This document shows, one piece after another, positions 34,763 through 45,752 of a DNA stretch of 64,000 nucleotides (positions are counted from its first letter, which is position 1; each line of letters starts with the position of its first letter). Position numbers and translations under genes: made by a program. The notes under the pieces were generated by a model. It searched no databases. It saw nothing but the letters and a program-made list of their open reading frames with translations, and was not told the DNA's origin. The stretch comes from Thozetella sp. PMI_491 (lineage: Eukaryota > Ascomycota > Sordariomycetes > Chaetosphaeriales > Chaetosphaeriaceae), in NCBI GenBank assembly GCA_021432635.1, contig MU270063.1, positions 434,001-498,000 on the forward strand, given 5' to 3'.

Positions 34763-35707
34763 ATGGAGCTATTCTCTCTCAAGGGGAAAACAGCGCTGGT
34801 CACCGGGGGTACTCGTGGTATCGGCCAAAGCATTGCCATCGGCCTCGCCGAAGCTGGAGCTGATATCGTTCTTGTGCAGGTTAGCCTGCAGCCCTCCTCG
34901 CTCACTGGAAGACAAATTACTCAAAACAGCTCTTCCTAGCGCGATGAGGTCAATAACGATACAAGGAAAGCTATCGAAGCGGTAGGGCGGAAATGTTTCG
35001 TCGTCATCGCAGATCTCGCAGACCGGGATGCGGTGAAGGGCCTCGTTTCCAGTGTCACTGCTTCACACCACGTGGACATTCTCATCAACGTCGCCGGTAT
35101 TCAGCGCCGGCGCGAAGCTACAGAGTACTCTGACGCCGACCTAGAAGAGGTTATGCAGTTGAACTTCAATTGCACCTTCTTTCTATGCCGGGACATGGGA
35201 AAGTACTGGATCGACAACAAGATCCAAGGCCGCCTCATCAATACCGCTAGCCTTGCCACGTTTCAGGGCGGCATACGCATGGCCGCGTATTCAGCTAGCA
35301 AAGGCGCAGTTGGGCAGCTAACAAAGGCGTTGAGCAACGAATGGGCTGCACATGGGATACGAGTCAACGCGATAGCGCCTGGGTGAGTTGCCAAAAACTA
35401 TTTGTAGGGGGTGCGAGGCCAGCCACTAACAAGGTCTATCTCTGCCTGGAATTAGGTACATCGCAACAGATATGAACATCGACACCAGGACCAACCCCGA
35501 CCAGAGGTATTATGAGTCGATCACTACTAGAATTCCCTTCGGGAGGTGGGGACGGCCGGAGGAGTTCAAAGGGCCGGCCGTATTTCTGGCCTCAGACGCT
35601 AGCTCCTATATCACTGGCGAGATTATTGTGGCAAGTATCACTCCGTATCAAACGTTTGACAGGCTCTTATTCTCGGCTAGGTTGATGGAGGATGGATGGC
35701 GCGATAG
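34763..35707 (+). CDS. KduD-like short-chain dehydrogenase/reductase
   Basis: Classical SDR enzymes of this subgroup include 2-dehydro-3-deoxy-D-gluconate 5-dehydrogenase and related NAD(P)-dependent sugar-acid or polyol dehydrogenases. Four exons, 34763-34879, 34940-35382, 35456-35630 and 35681-35707, give 253 residues. The cofactor motif TGGTRGIG is at residues 14-21. The catalytic YSASK has Tyr156 and Lys160, with a serine upstream in NTASLA. The fold continues through VNAIAPGYIATDMN and [14 protein letters not shown], a typical end. The last intron is best read with a GC donor (GTG/GCAAGT), because this yields the conserved IIVVDGGW; a GT donor three bases earlier would lose one valine. 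The gene is followed by the amine oxidase gene in the same direction. A sugar-acid or ketose substrate is inferred. Confidence 0.88.
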
Positions 35708-36250
35708 TCGTTCGCCTTCAATAGCTAGAATAATCACTTGTGGGTCTAGCCCAGATTTGAGGACCCGAAGTAAAGAAGAAGCTCAACGACTTTTTAACTC
35801 CCTACATCTTGGGCGCCTTAGTAGTCTCCTGAATTTCTAAAGTTTTGTCCCACTCGATCTCCGAGCACCAAAGCGGCCAACGCTATCTTTCAGACTGTGG
35901 ACCTGAGTATTGGTGGCGTCGGCCATTCGGTCCTCTCGGTGTCTCGGCCCAGCACGAGACTGGTGTTGCACAACCCCGATATCTCTCCTGTTCGGCATGT
36001 GTGAATGGCGAGGCTGCTTCTCCGCAAAAGATGGAGAAGTAGGGGTTGGGCAACGCTACCCATGCAACGGTACGTGGCTCAGGCGTATTGGTCCAATATC
36101 AGTATATCGAGCGTGGCTATCGAGGATAGTAAAGGCAAGGTAGAGAAGATTTCTTACTCGAAGCGTTATTAATGAACACCGTGGTAACACGCCCTCGAGT
36201 ATAATACCAGAATCACATCTAGCGATACAGGCGACATTCGAATCCTCGGC
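35708..36250. other. Intergenic stretch
   Basis: The stretch separates the dehydrogenase and amine oxidase genes, which read in the same direction. I see no gene in it; it must hold the amine oxidase promoter. Confidence 0.5.
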
Positions 36251-37726
36251 ATGGCTGAATCTTCCTCCGCTCTAGAGGCGGTGGCGAAGGCTGAGGTCAT
36301 TATTGTCGGTGCGGGCCTGAGCGGGCTCCAGGCTGCCTACACGCTCCAACAAGCTGGTGTATCATGCATTGTTCTGGAGGCGCGTGACCGTGTAGGCGGG
36401 AAGCTATGGTCTGTGCCAACCGACCACGGCCAAGGGTGCATCGAGCTTGGCGGTGCGTGGATTAACGATGTCAACCAACCCCACGCCATGCGGCTCGTCA
36501 AGAAATTCGGCTTGGAGATGATCGAGCAGAACACCAATGGCGACTGTATTATGGAAGGTTACGGTCGCTTTGCTTACGGCAGTGATCCTAGAGTATGAAA
36601 GCAACTTTCTCTTCTGCTCTGCTTGCATGACTGACATCCGCGTTCTCTACAGCTACCCCAAGCCGACAGAGAAGCACTCATCCGGGTCAGGGACGGCATG
36701 GAAAAGTTTTGCCACACTATCGACCTTGTTCGCCCTGGAGAGTCTCTTCCCGTGCATGGGAATCTATCAGTGGATGCCCTTGCGTCTTCTCTAGGCGCCA
36801 CTGAGATTGTGCGCCGAGTCGTGAATATCTGGACCGCGGCAATGCTAGGTATGGCATCTAGGGATGTCAGTGCAATATACTTTCTTCATTACTGCCACGC
36901 GGGCGGAGGGCTTCTGCAGATGCGATCTGACGCAAAGGGGGGCGGCCAGCACCTCCGATTCCGAACAGGCTCGCAGGCTCTTGCCAGCGGTCTCCGGGAT
37001 TGTCTCAGGCCAAATACCGTTATCTACTCCGTGGAAGTTGACAAGATCGAACAATCTTTGACCGGTCGCTGTGTAGTAACGACCCGGAGCGGGCAGCAGT
37101 TCCGGGCCGCTAGAGTTATTTCGACTATCCCGAGCCCCCTACTCCAGCGCATCACCTTCTCTCCTGCACTTTCAGCAGATAAGTCCTGGCTCGCCGCCAA
37201 CGGTAGGCTTGGGTTCTATGCGAAAGTGTTTCTCGCCTACTCGGCCCCGTGGTGGCGCGATCTGGGGCTCTGCGGGCTGACCCAAGGCTTTAGCGGGCCA
37301 GTGTCGTTGACAAGAGACACATCGAGTGACAAAGACAGCATGTTTACGCTTGCATGTTTCATCGTCGGCGAGAGAGGGCGGGCTTGGGCGACAAATTCCC
37401 CGGAGCAACGACTGGCTGATGTTCTCGCCCATGTTGACCGCATTTATGGTCGAACGTGTCCTAGGCCCATATTCACCAAGGAGCAGATATGGAACAATGA
37501 GCTCTTTTCCATGGGCGCACCTTGTCCTGTGGTACCATCCTCTTGTCTACAGAGTCTTGGGAATGATCAGTGGCGACCTGAGGGCTACCTTCATTTTGCA
37601 GGGACGGAAACGAGTCCGAAGTGGAAGGGATATATGGAAGGAGCACTGGAATCTGGGGAACGCGTGGCAAAGGAGGTGATGGAGCAGCTCGGGATCGACC
37701 GCGCCTCGGCCTCTCCGAAACTATGA
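36251..37726 (+). CDS. Flavin-containing amine oxidase
   Basis: Flavin amine oxidases oxidise amines to imines with oxygen, producing peroxide; the imine hydrolyses to a carbonyl and ammonia. Two exons, 36251-36592 and 36653-37726, join across a 60-nt intron and give 471 residues. The FAD-binding GAGLSG is at residues 20-25, followed by LEARDRVGGK and the substrate-domain motif ELGGAWIND. The C-terminal FAD motif is YLHFAGTETSPKWKGYMEGALESG. The protein resembles the monoamine oxidase N type, with no leader and no C-terminal membrane anchor. A peroxisomal signal is not obvious: the end is SPKL. It sits between an SDR and a Zn2Cys6 regulator, two genes from a RidA protein that could act on its imine product. 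Confidence 0.9.
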
Positions 37727-38074
37727 CAATATTTATTCTAGCAAGATCCCAGCTTAGCCGCCCATGCATCCAGTGGCAGAAAACTCTTATTCATAGCAAA
37801 TAGCTGAATTCTAAGATTTACTCCTGCTCATGTCCCATAATGAAGCTGTTCAATAACAGTTGTTAGTGCCAATGTTGTCAGCAGCCCTCACCATGGGTCT
37901 CGTGTGACGCGACCAAGGGATAGCCTGGCGCTACTGCACACCATCGGCATTTCGGCGATTCGGCCAAAACCAAACGTTTTGGCGATTCGAAAGCATATCA
38001 CCATCTGAGAGCGACGGGTCTCGCCAGGTTTCTTTCAACATACTCCGAAACGCCGCCCGTCCAGCTCCTCTCCC
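37727..38074. other. Short intergenic stretch before the regulator gene
   Basis: It holds the amine oxidase 3' end and the regulator promoter. No gene is seen. Confidence 0.5.
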
Positions 38075-40307
38075 ATGGAACCTAGCGAGCAGTCTACAGC
38101 GGATGCCGAACCTCGGCCCCGGACGCTTCGCCCAACTAGTGAGATGATCACACCTAACTGCCGCTCGTTCGCGGGCCACACTGCCTTCTAACGCAGCCCA
38201 TAGAGCGCGCCTGCGTAGACTGCCATGCGCGCAAGGTGCGTTGCGATGGCGCCGTTAACGGCTTCCCATGTACCAATTGCAAGTCGGCAGGTGTCCAGTG
38301 TGCAGTGAAAGAGCGGCGGAAACGGATGCGCGTGTCTGTCAAGACGACCGAAACACGGCCACCCAGGCAAGAGTACGAGGCTGGGCAAGTAGAGGAGGCC
38401 GATCCTGAAGGCCCTAGGGCGGCAAGGGCACCGTCGGCTACTCCTGGCTTGGAAGGCAGACCAAACGAGCACCGGCCTGCCTCCGACAAAGAGTATGCGG
38501 GCGATTACGAACTGGCTAAAGAGCACCTTGTGGAGTTCTTCAAGCAGAATTTGCAGGATAGTCCCATCAGATCTCGGTTAACATACGTAGGGACAGAGCT
38601 CTCAAACTTGAATTATTTGACTCGCCAACTTTCGGGGAACCATCTGATCCACCACTACCCTTGCTCCAATGCCTACGTCCCGCGCGTGTTCAGAAACTCG
38701 CAAGCGCCTTCGCTGCCAAGCCTCATCCCTAAAGACGCGTTTGTCCTCCCACCCAAACACGTCTTGGACGTGCTCATCGCCGCCTACTTTGACGAAGTCC
38801 ACCCCGGATTCCCAATCATCAACCAATCGCAGTTCCTCGACCAGTATCACGACCCTAACTCGTCGCCCCCGCTCATCCTTCTTCAGGCCGTTTGTCTTGC
38901 GGGGAGTCATGTCACAAAAGCCTTCAAGAACAACCACAGCCTAAAGGTGTCATTCTTCCGGCGTGCGAAGGCGCTTCTTGACGGCCGCTATGAAGAAGAC
39001 CGCATCGAGATGGTGCAAGCAGCATTGCTGCTGACCTGGTTCTCTGATGGCGGCGACGACGTCTGCGCGAATGCATGGTGGTGGATTGGTATTGCGTCCC
39101 GGACGGCTATCGGCTTGGGGATGCATCGCGAGGTCGAACCTAGTAACATGTGCACCTTGGATAAGCACACTTGGAGGCGGACGTGGTGGTGCCTAGTCCA
39201 ATTCGACTGTCTTGTTTCTCTGTGCTACGGACGGCCACAGAATATGTAAGTCTGGGAGCTAAGCGGCCTGCCGTGGTACGAGTTCTGACACCCGGTCGTA
39301 GCAACCTCGACGACTGCGACGTGTCGCCACTGCGTCCCGATGATTTTGATGCTTCCATGAGCGCAAACGAAGTCAACTTCGTCCTTCACCATGCCGAGCT
39401 TTGCGCTATCATATCGGAACTGGTGCGAACTCACTTTTCCGTCAAGGCGAGGAGCCGGGCAGACAACAAGAGAGCGGCATTTGATGCTGTCGATGCTGCT
39501 CTGGCGGAGTGGCTGGTAGGGCTGCCGCCCGCTTTATGCCAACAGAGCAGCACACGATCTAGTGCTGGCTCGGAGCCATGGCCGTTACTCTTGCATCTCA
39601 CCTACAATACCTTTTTGGCACAGGTTCACAGGTCAATGGCATTTCGAACGTCTTCGGATATGTCGGAAACAGACGCAGCTGCGGATGAGGAGCTGTGCAT
39701 CGATGCTACATCAAACATCATACAGCTGTTTGAACAGTTAAGTCAGCAGTCAGCTCTAAGGCGGTGCTGGTTCTGGGCGCCGACCCCCTTGTTCACAGCG
39801 CTACTTCACCTCAGAGGCCAGCAAAGATCTAACAACCCTATCCTCGCACTGAGATTGAAGAACAAGTACAACTCAGGCTTGCGGTCGCTCCTCCAGCTTT
39901 CTAAATATTGGCTGTTTGCCAAGTCGGTGTGGCGGCTCTTCCAGTCAAACTCAATCACAGCTGCTCCAGCCCGTCCATCCATGGTACCGGGCGCGGATCT
40001 AGATCAGCGTTCGCCGGAACTAGACACTTCATTAATCACTGTATCACCGCTGGAAACATCCGCAAGCCATAGCGCCGCATCTATGGCGGTCCATACCGCG
40101 GATCAATCCCAACTTCAGGAGATGGATTGGATTCAGCCCCTTGCCTCCGGGCAGTCTCCTGACTCTCTTGATGCAATGCACATGGAACGTAATAGGTGGC
40201 AGGACAGTTCGGATGAGTGGCAAACATTCTATTGGAGCGATCCTCTAGCGAGCATCCGAATTCCCGAGAATTTTGGCGAGTTTCGATTGGAATGGGCACC
40301 GCCTTAG
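38075..40307 (+). CDS. Zn2Cys6 fungal transcription factor
   Basis: This is a nuclear sequence-specific regulator of the Gal4 class. Three exons, 38075-38138, 38204-39245 and 39302-40307, give 703 residues. The zinc cluster follows the first intron with cysteines at residues 25, 28, 35, 44, 47 and 54 (spacing 2-6-8-2-6). A basic linker rich in Lys/Arg comes next. The middle homology (fungal_trans) region spans roughly residues 150-420 with HPGFPIINQSQFL, WWWIGIASRTAIGLGMHRE and WWCLVQFDC. The C-terminus is Ser/Thr-rich. The gene lies between the amine oxidase gene (same strand) and the RidA gene (converging, 38 bp between stop codons). The location suggests a pathway-specific regulator, which is an inference. 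Confidence 0.92.
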
Positions 40308-40345
40308 AGCTTGCTACACTGTATCGAAGCTCAAGTGTGGTTCTG

Positions 40346-40874
40346 TCAAGCTAGTCGGGCCGAGATTGCCCTTTGTCCGTGTCTAGGCTTCACCGCGGCG
40401 ATAGCCTCAATCTCGAATTTCAACTTGGGGTGAGCTAGCTTTGCCACCCCTACAAGCGTGGTGGCGGGCTTTTGGCCCTTCAGAAACTGCTGCAAAGCAA
40501 CAGCATGCACGGATCCGATGGAGATATCTAGGCAGCTCAGTTCTAAAATCTACTGCACTGGTCACGGGCCGGGGAAGGACGAGGAAACCTACCAAAGTCG
40601 AAGATGTAATAAGTCAGCTTGATGATATCGGCCGGCGTGGCTCCTGCTTCGGCCAACACGAGGGCGAGATTACGAATGGCGGCGTCAACTTGCTCCTCAT
40701 ACGAGTCAGGGATGGTACCGGCCGCATCCGTCGTGCCGACCTGGCCCGAGGTGACAATAATGTTATGACCTGCTGGGAAGACGATGCCTTGGGCATTGAA
40801 TAGGCTTCCAGGGGTCACACCAAACGGGTTCAGCGGCGTAAAAGAGACAGGGTGCTTTGACGACAAGGAGTCCT
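40346..40874 (-). CDS. RidA/YjgF family imine deaminase, start uncertain
   Basis: RidA proteins hydrolyse reactive enamines and imines to ketones and ammonia. Two exons, 40874-40593 and 40527-40346, join across a 65-nt intron. The core reads SLFNAQGIVFPAGHN, VTSGQVGTTD, YEEQVDAAIRNLALVLAEAGATPADIIKLTYYIFDF, ISIGSVHA and KPATTLVGVAKLAHPKLKFEIEAIA, close to fungal RidA. No ATG precedes the core in frame: a stop codon lies upstream and the first sense codon options are TTG. An upstream exon is therefore likely. One candidate starts at an ATG at 41091 and ends at 40938 with a weak GTGTAC donor; it would join in frame and add about 50 residues. The gene converges on the regulator gene and is divergent from the glucosaminidase gene. 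Confidence 0.82.
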
Positions 40875-41964
40875 CTGAAGAGATCGCAGCTTAGAAATTA
40901 CGCGCTCTAAACAGGTATGCGAGAACAATATGTACACTTAATGTGAGGCCTTGTGAAGTCTGGAAAGCGTCTCCGGACGTCGTCGAGCTGTTCGTGTAAC
41001 GCCGAAAGACCGAGAGATTGACTAGCACTAGCAGCTCTCCGCGCCACGAAACCCTGTGATTCCAAATAGAGGAAATAGAGGACAGTTCCATACAAAATAC
41101 GCGGATCTAGTTAGGTAGCCACGACTACCGAATGCAGTTCTCTTCATCACCGTTGCTGTCGATCTAGACTTTAAGATCGATTTTTGTTCGATGCACGCCT
41201 AAGCTTCCACACCCTCAATTCTCGTTATCATGTCTACGATGAATATACCAAAAAGACAGGATTGCAGCATCTAAACCCCACTCCGTCCTTTCTATCCCGA
41301 CGTCTAGGCTGGTGTGCTTGCGTGAACGCAACCACGAATGAACGTTTGCTGGGACTGAGACATGCGGCCTCTCACTGCCCTTCGCTTCAAATTTTCTCTT
41401 TGAAAACGTTGCAACCACTATTACCACCTGCTCGTTTGAGCTGGCGCTCAACACCGCGGAACGAGCCTTGACACGGCAAAGAGGATGCCACAGGCTCGGG
41501 GGGTAGAATGGGCTCAACATCGTCTGGTCGACGATATTGCATCGTGGGGTTCAATTTTATATCCTGTGTCGCCTGCTATACCAAGCAAGTCGCGGGTGGA
41601 TTGCGGAGGCTCTAATGCGGCAGCACCATTTATCCGTCGAAGGTGTGGTCGCTCTGCCGCGACGGGATATGCGCAGTCGCATGCCGTTCTGGGAAGGTCG
41701 GGACCTGGCTAATTGCCTTGGATCCCCTCCGCGCTGAGGCCTGGATCGGCGAAGATTGGCCCCGCGTTTTCTCGCTTCAGCTCGCCAATGCCAAGGGACG
41801 ACTCCACGAGACTTGATTTCTCGACGAGAGACAATATGTAACGTTAATTTGGGTGCGGGGAAACTGCTATCCAGGCGACGGTCTGGCGATGCAGCAGAAT
41901 ACGACTGTACGAGAGCATCGACCACCTCCAACTGCACACAATATGCGCGTGCCGTCCGGTCAAA
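40875..41964. promoter_or_regulatory. Shared upstream region of RidA and exo-glucosaminidase genes
   Basis: Over 1 kb separates the RidA core from the glucosaminidase start codon. It may contain a first RidA exon (41091-40938, minus strand) and must hold the two divergent promoters. I cannot assign binding sites, but a shared promoter region next to a Zn2Cys6 regulator gene is a natural place for joint control. Confidence 0.45.
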
Positions 41965-44688
41965 ATGGGTGCCTTTGTCTTTCCTTTCCTAACACTCCTG
42001 ATCGGCCAGGCCGTCGCTATCATGCAGCTGAGGAATCTTGCCGCCATCGCCGCCCTATTGGGCCCTGAGATCTCGTCGGGGGCCGCGACCCTCAACCGAG
42101 GCCTCGTCACCGACAATAGCCAGAAAGCCGTTATTCCTAGCTGGGACCTACAGTCGTCAGCCAAGACTAGCAAGGACCTGGCGGCCCTCTCGCGCCCCGG
42201 GGTCGAGACCAGTTCCTGGCACCATGTCAACTCCTCCCGCTGCACCCTCATGGGCTGCCTGGTCGAGGCCGGCGTCTACAAGGATTCGGATCTGTTCTTC
42301 TCCGATCACTTCAAGTCGGTCGATGCCTCGCAGTTCCAGGTGCCCTGGGTGTACCGCAATGAATTCGCCCTGAGCCCTTCGTCCGGTCAGCACTTCCAGC
42401 TCGTTACCAATGGGATCACCTCCAGGGCGGATATTTATCTCAATGGAAAGCAGATTGCGGCTAAGACACTGCAGTCCGGCGCATATGGTGGCCATACCTA
42501 CGACGTCACAGACGTCGTGGACAAGGCCAATGCGCTTGTCATCCAGGCGTACCCCACCAACTATAGTGCTGATTTCGCTCTGGGATGGGTCGACTGGAAC
42601 CCCTATCCGGCCGACAACGGTACTGGTGTGTGGCGAGACGTGGTTCTCAAGCAAACCGGTGCAGTGGCGCTGGGACCGCTGCGCGTCGTAACGACCTTCC
42701 CGCAAGGAGTTGGCAAAGGCCCTGCAACAGTCGCGCTGAAGGCATCGGCCCAGAACCTGGAGAAGTCAGCCGTGACCTTCACAGCCACGGGGACCATTAC
42801 GTCACCTTCAGGAGGCGATGTGCTGACCATCAACCAAACCTTCACGGTGCAGCCGTCGGCAACCGTCGACGTGGTGCTCAGCACAAGCGTGGCAAAGCCA
42901 GCAATCTGGTGGCCGAAGCAGTGGGGAGATCAGCCCTTGTACGGCGGAAACATTGCTGCATCGGTCAACGGTGCCCTCTCAGATACCACACAGAAAAAGT
43001 TTGGTCTTCGCACCGTTACCTCCAAGGTGTCCCAGGATGATATCCTCTTCACCGTCAACGACCAGCCCTTCCAAGTTCTCGGTGCAGGCTATAGTGCGGA
43101 CATTTTCCTCCGCTGGAGCGATACGCTCTTCACCTCTCAGACTCAGTATGTGCTGGACATGGGATTCAACACAATCCGCCTTGAAGGCAAGAACGAGCAT
43201 CCCGAGCTTTTCGAAATTGCAGACAGCATGGGTCTTATGGTGCTGCCCGGTTGGGAATGCTGCGACAAGTGGGAGGCCTGGCCATACAACGATAATCTTC
43301 CCAATGGGCCGTATTGGACTGACGCAGACTACACGACTGCGAACTGGAGCATGATCCACGAGTCTCTCATGCTACAGAGCCACCCAAGCGTCCTGGGATA
43401 TCTCGTAGGCAGTGACTCCTACCCGGACGAAAAGGCATCCAAGATCTACGCAGATGCACTCAAGAACGCCGACTGGCAGACCCCCGTGGTGACTTCCGCG
43501 GCAAAGGGCGGATACTCCAAGACCTGGGGGCCGAGCGGCATGAAAATGGACGGGCCCTACGACTGGGTTCCGCCCAATTATTGGTATGATAACTCGCCGG
43601 CCGAAGACCGCCTCGGCGCCGCATTTGGCTTCGGCTCGGAGCAGGGCGCCGGGTGCGGCACACCGGAGCTCTCAAGCTTGAAAAAGTTCTTGTCCCAGGC
43701 CGATCTCGACGACCTGTGGAAGAACCCCAACAAGACCCTCTATCACAGCTCGAATGATGGGTCTGTGTTTCACACTCGCACCCTCATCAATGGCGCCATC
43801 TGGAAGCGATACGGCGCGCCAACCTCGCTCGACGACTACCTCATGAAAGTACAGATGACCGACTACGAGGCCACCAGGGCAGAGTACGAGGGCTTCTCAT
43901 CCTTTTGGAACGCAAAACGTCCGGCAACCGGTGTGATATACTGGATGCTGAACGGAGCCTGGCCTTCTCTGCACTGGGCGCTCTGGGACTACTACATGCT
44001 TCCCGCCGGCGCCTACTTTGGCACCAAGGTTGGCTCGAGACTGGAGCACGTCGCCTATGACTACGTCCACAAGGCCGTATACTTGATCAACCACTCTCTG
44101 GATCGGTCTGGCGCACGTACTGTGGACGTCAGCATCATCGACGCGACGGGCAAGGTCCTCGCCAACAGCACCGTGTCCACTCAGACAACGCCTAACACAA
44201 GCAAGACGATCCCGGCCACTTTGACCGCGCTCAACAACATCAAAGACGTTGCTTTCCTGAAGCTTGTCCTCTCCGACGAAAAAGGCAAGGTCTTGAGCCG
44301 CAATGTGTATTGGATCGCCAGCAGCGTCGACACCTTGAACTGGTCCGCTTCCGATTGGTACTACACTCCGGTGTCCAAGTATGCGGACTACATGGCCCTT
44401 AACAAAATCGCTGATGCCACCGTGTCGGCCACGGTTTCCAAATCCGGCAAGGCCACCACAGTCACGCTAGAGAACAAGTCGAGCGGCCCAGCCGTATTCG
44501 TCAGTCTCCGGTTGCTTGATGCCAAAGGCGATGATGTCCTCCCGGTGCTGTGGTCCGACAACTACGTGACGCTCTGGCCTGGAGAGAAGATCGGGCTGGA
44601 TGTCAGCTCACTTTCTGGAAGCCAGACTGGTGCGAGCCTCGAGATCAATGGCAAGAATGTGGCCAAGTCTAAGATATCTTTAGCATGA
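41965..44688 (+). CDS. Secreted GH2 exo-beta-D-glucosaminidase
   Basis: The enzyme removes single glucosamine units from the non-reducing end of chitosan oligomers outside the cell. A single 907-residue frame starts with a signal-type leader; a second ATG at residue 20 also begins a hydrophobic stretch. The domain order follows GH2: an N-terminal jelly-roll (YLNGKQIA, GWVDWNPYPADNGTGVWRDV), immunoglobulin-like domains, a TIM barrel (FNTIRLEGKNEHPELFEIADSMGL, GWECCDKWE) and C-terminal sandwich domains. Asp484 in GSDSYPD and Glu559 in FGSEQGAG match the catalytic pair described for the exochitosanase subfamily of GH2; the YWMLNGAWPSLHW motif is also typical. The length matches the Trichoderma-type enzymes. 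It lies divergent to RidA, near an amine oxidase and an SDR, which suggests amino-sugar use. Confidence 0.93.
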   Translation: MGAFVFPFLTLLIGQAVAIMQLRNLAAIAALLGPEISSGAATLNRGLVTDNSQKAVIPSWDLQSSAKTSKDLAALSRPGVETSSWHHVNSSRCTLMGCLVEAGVYKDSDLFFSDHFKSVDASQFQVPWVYRNEFALSPSSGQHFQLVTNGITSRADIYLNGKQIAAKTLQSGAYGGHTYDVTDVVDKANALVIQAYPTNYSADFALGWVDWNPYPADNGTGVWRDVVLKQTGAVALGPLRVVTTFPQGVGKGPATVALKASAQNLEKSAVTFTATGTITSPSGGDVLTINQTFTVQPSATVDVVLSTSVAKPAIWWPKQWGDQPLYGGNIAASVNGALSDTTQKKFGLRTVTSKVSQDDILFTVNDQPFQVLGAGYSADIFLRWSDTLFTSQTQYVLDMGFNTIRLEGKNEHPELFEIADSMGLMVLPGWECCDKWEAWPYNDNLPNGPYWTDADYTTANWSMIHESLMLQSHPSVLGYLVGSDSYPDEKASKIYADALKNADWQTPVVTSAAKGGYSKTWGPSGMKMDGPYDWVPPNYWYDNSPAEDRLGAAFGFGSEQGAGCGTPELSSLKKFLSQADLDDLWKNPNKTLYHSSNDGSVFHTRTLINGAIWKRYGAPTSLDDYLMKVQMTDYEATRAEYEGFSSFWNAKRPATGVIYWMLNGAWPSLHWALWDYYMLPAGAYFGTKVGSRLEHVAYDYVHKAVYLINHSLDRSGARTVDVSIIDATGKVLANSTVSTQTTPNTSKTIPATLTALNNIKDVAFLKLVLSDEKGKVLSRNVYWIASSVDTLNWSASDWYYTPVSKYADYMALNKIADATVSATVSKSGKATTVTLENKSSGPAVFVSLRLLDAKGDDVLPVLWSDNYVTLWPGEKIGLDVSSLSGSQTGASLEINGKNVAKSKISLA

Positions 44689-45309
44689 TACTAAAAGGAT
44701 CAAAAGGGGTTATGTAAATAGGTAATGAGCTCATATCGCGCAATATGAACAACAGATGAGCGTTTTCGTTATGGGAATATACTCGTCAGGATATGGATAG
44801 CTGCTAGAGTGAAGCTCTCGCCGTTGAAAATGGCTTGAAAGGCAACCTCTTCTGGCTAGAAAGGAGTAGTTCGCTTAGGACATATATAGGCTCTTTGGAG
44901 CCAAGTTAGCTGCGATCTAGTTACCCTTTTCAGTCTTTAACCGACACTGCCACTTAGTCTTGGTTTCGCCTGGACTTTGCTATGGTAGGCATTATGGGGT
45001 AAGCTGGGCAGCTGGGGTATGGCAACGCGCGGGGTTAGGCCACTTGGGGCGTCCCATGCCCCGTTTTGATAGCTGCGTAGATGATCCCTAGATGCATGTT
45101 GTCTTTCGTTACCCAATAGGATATGCAAGCCGCCACACCAAATTCAGTCATCCATACATATATTGAATGTCTAGCGCTGAGTACTGATCACATGCAAAAA
45201 GGTCAGGTGTCCCTTTAAATTTCCAGGCTACAGTCAACCTGGAGCTTGCCTGGCTGGTCTTGAACATTTCCTCTTTTTCGCAGCACGTTAATGATTATTG
45301 ATCACCACC
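44689..45309. other. Downstream flank of the glucosaminidase gene
   Basis: An AT-rich stretch with no supported gene. It probably carries the terminator of the glucosaminidase gene. Confidence 0.5.
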
Positions 45310-45468
45310 ATGGCGCGAATGGCTTTCACCAACGTCGGTCAGAACCTTGAAGGGAACGACCACTATGACCAACAGTGGGAGGAGCTTCGTCGTCGGAAAC
45401 TCACAGCCACGGCGGTGGTGATCGTTGGTGCGGCAGCAATATACGCGACCGTTGGGTACCTTTTGTAA
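45310..45468 (+). CDS. Possible 52-residue tail-anchored membrane microprotein
   Basis: I do not recognise it. An ATG in a strong context (CACCATGG) opens a 52-codon frame. The first 30 residues are polar and charged (ending WEELRRRK). Residues 31-52 form one hydrophobic helix (TATAVVIVGAAAIYATVGYLL) that ends at the stop codon. This layout, basic residues followed by a C-terminal helix, fits a tail-anchored protein of the endoplasmic reticulum or mitochondrion. No intron is needed. It stands between the glucosaminidase gene and a converging dehydrogenase gene. It could still be a chance frame; conservation in relatives would decide. Confidence 0.4.
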   Translation: MARMAFTNVGQNLEGNDHYDQQWEELRRRKLTATAVVIVGAAAIYATVGYLL

Positions 45469-45752
45469 ATGTACGGCAGTCTCGACTAAAACTAAGCGTT
45501 CTCGCGTTGCCAAGCTGACTGGGGTTAACTAGCAGGACCTTGTGGGCTGAACGGGGTGGAGAATGGCTATAGCCTAGCAGTGTTGGGACTACATCGTTCT
45601 TATGTGTTTCCTGCAGCGCATGCTTGAGTTTGGCTAAAGTACGGCCATTTTTCCTTAAAGATAAAACAGTTGAATGGGGAGATGGATGGTCAAGCATTAA
45701 TGCATGGAGTCAACGGAAGCCTTGTTTCCTCCTGTTTCGAGGCCACATTTAT

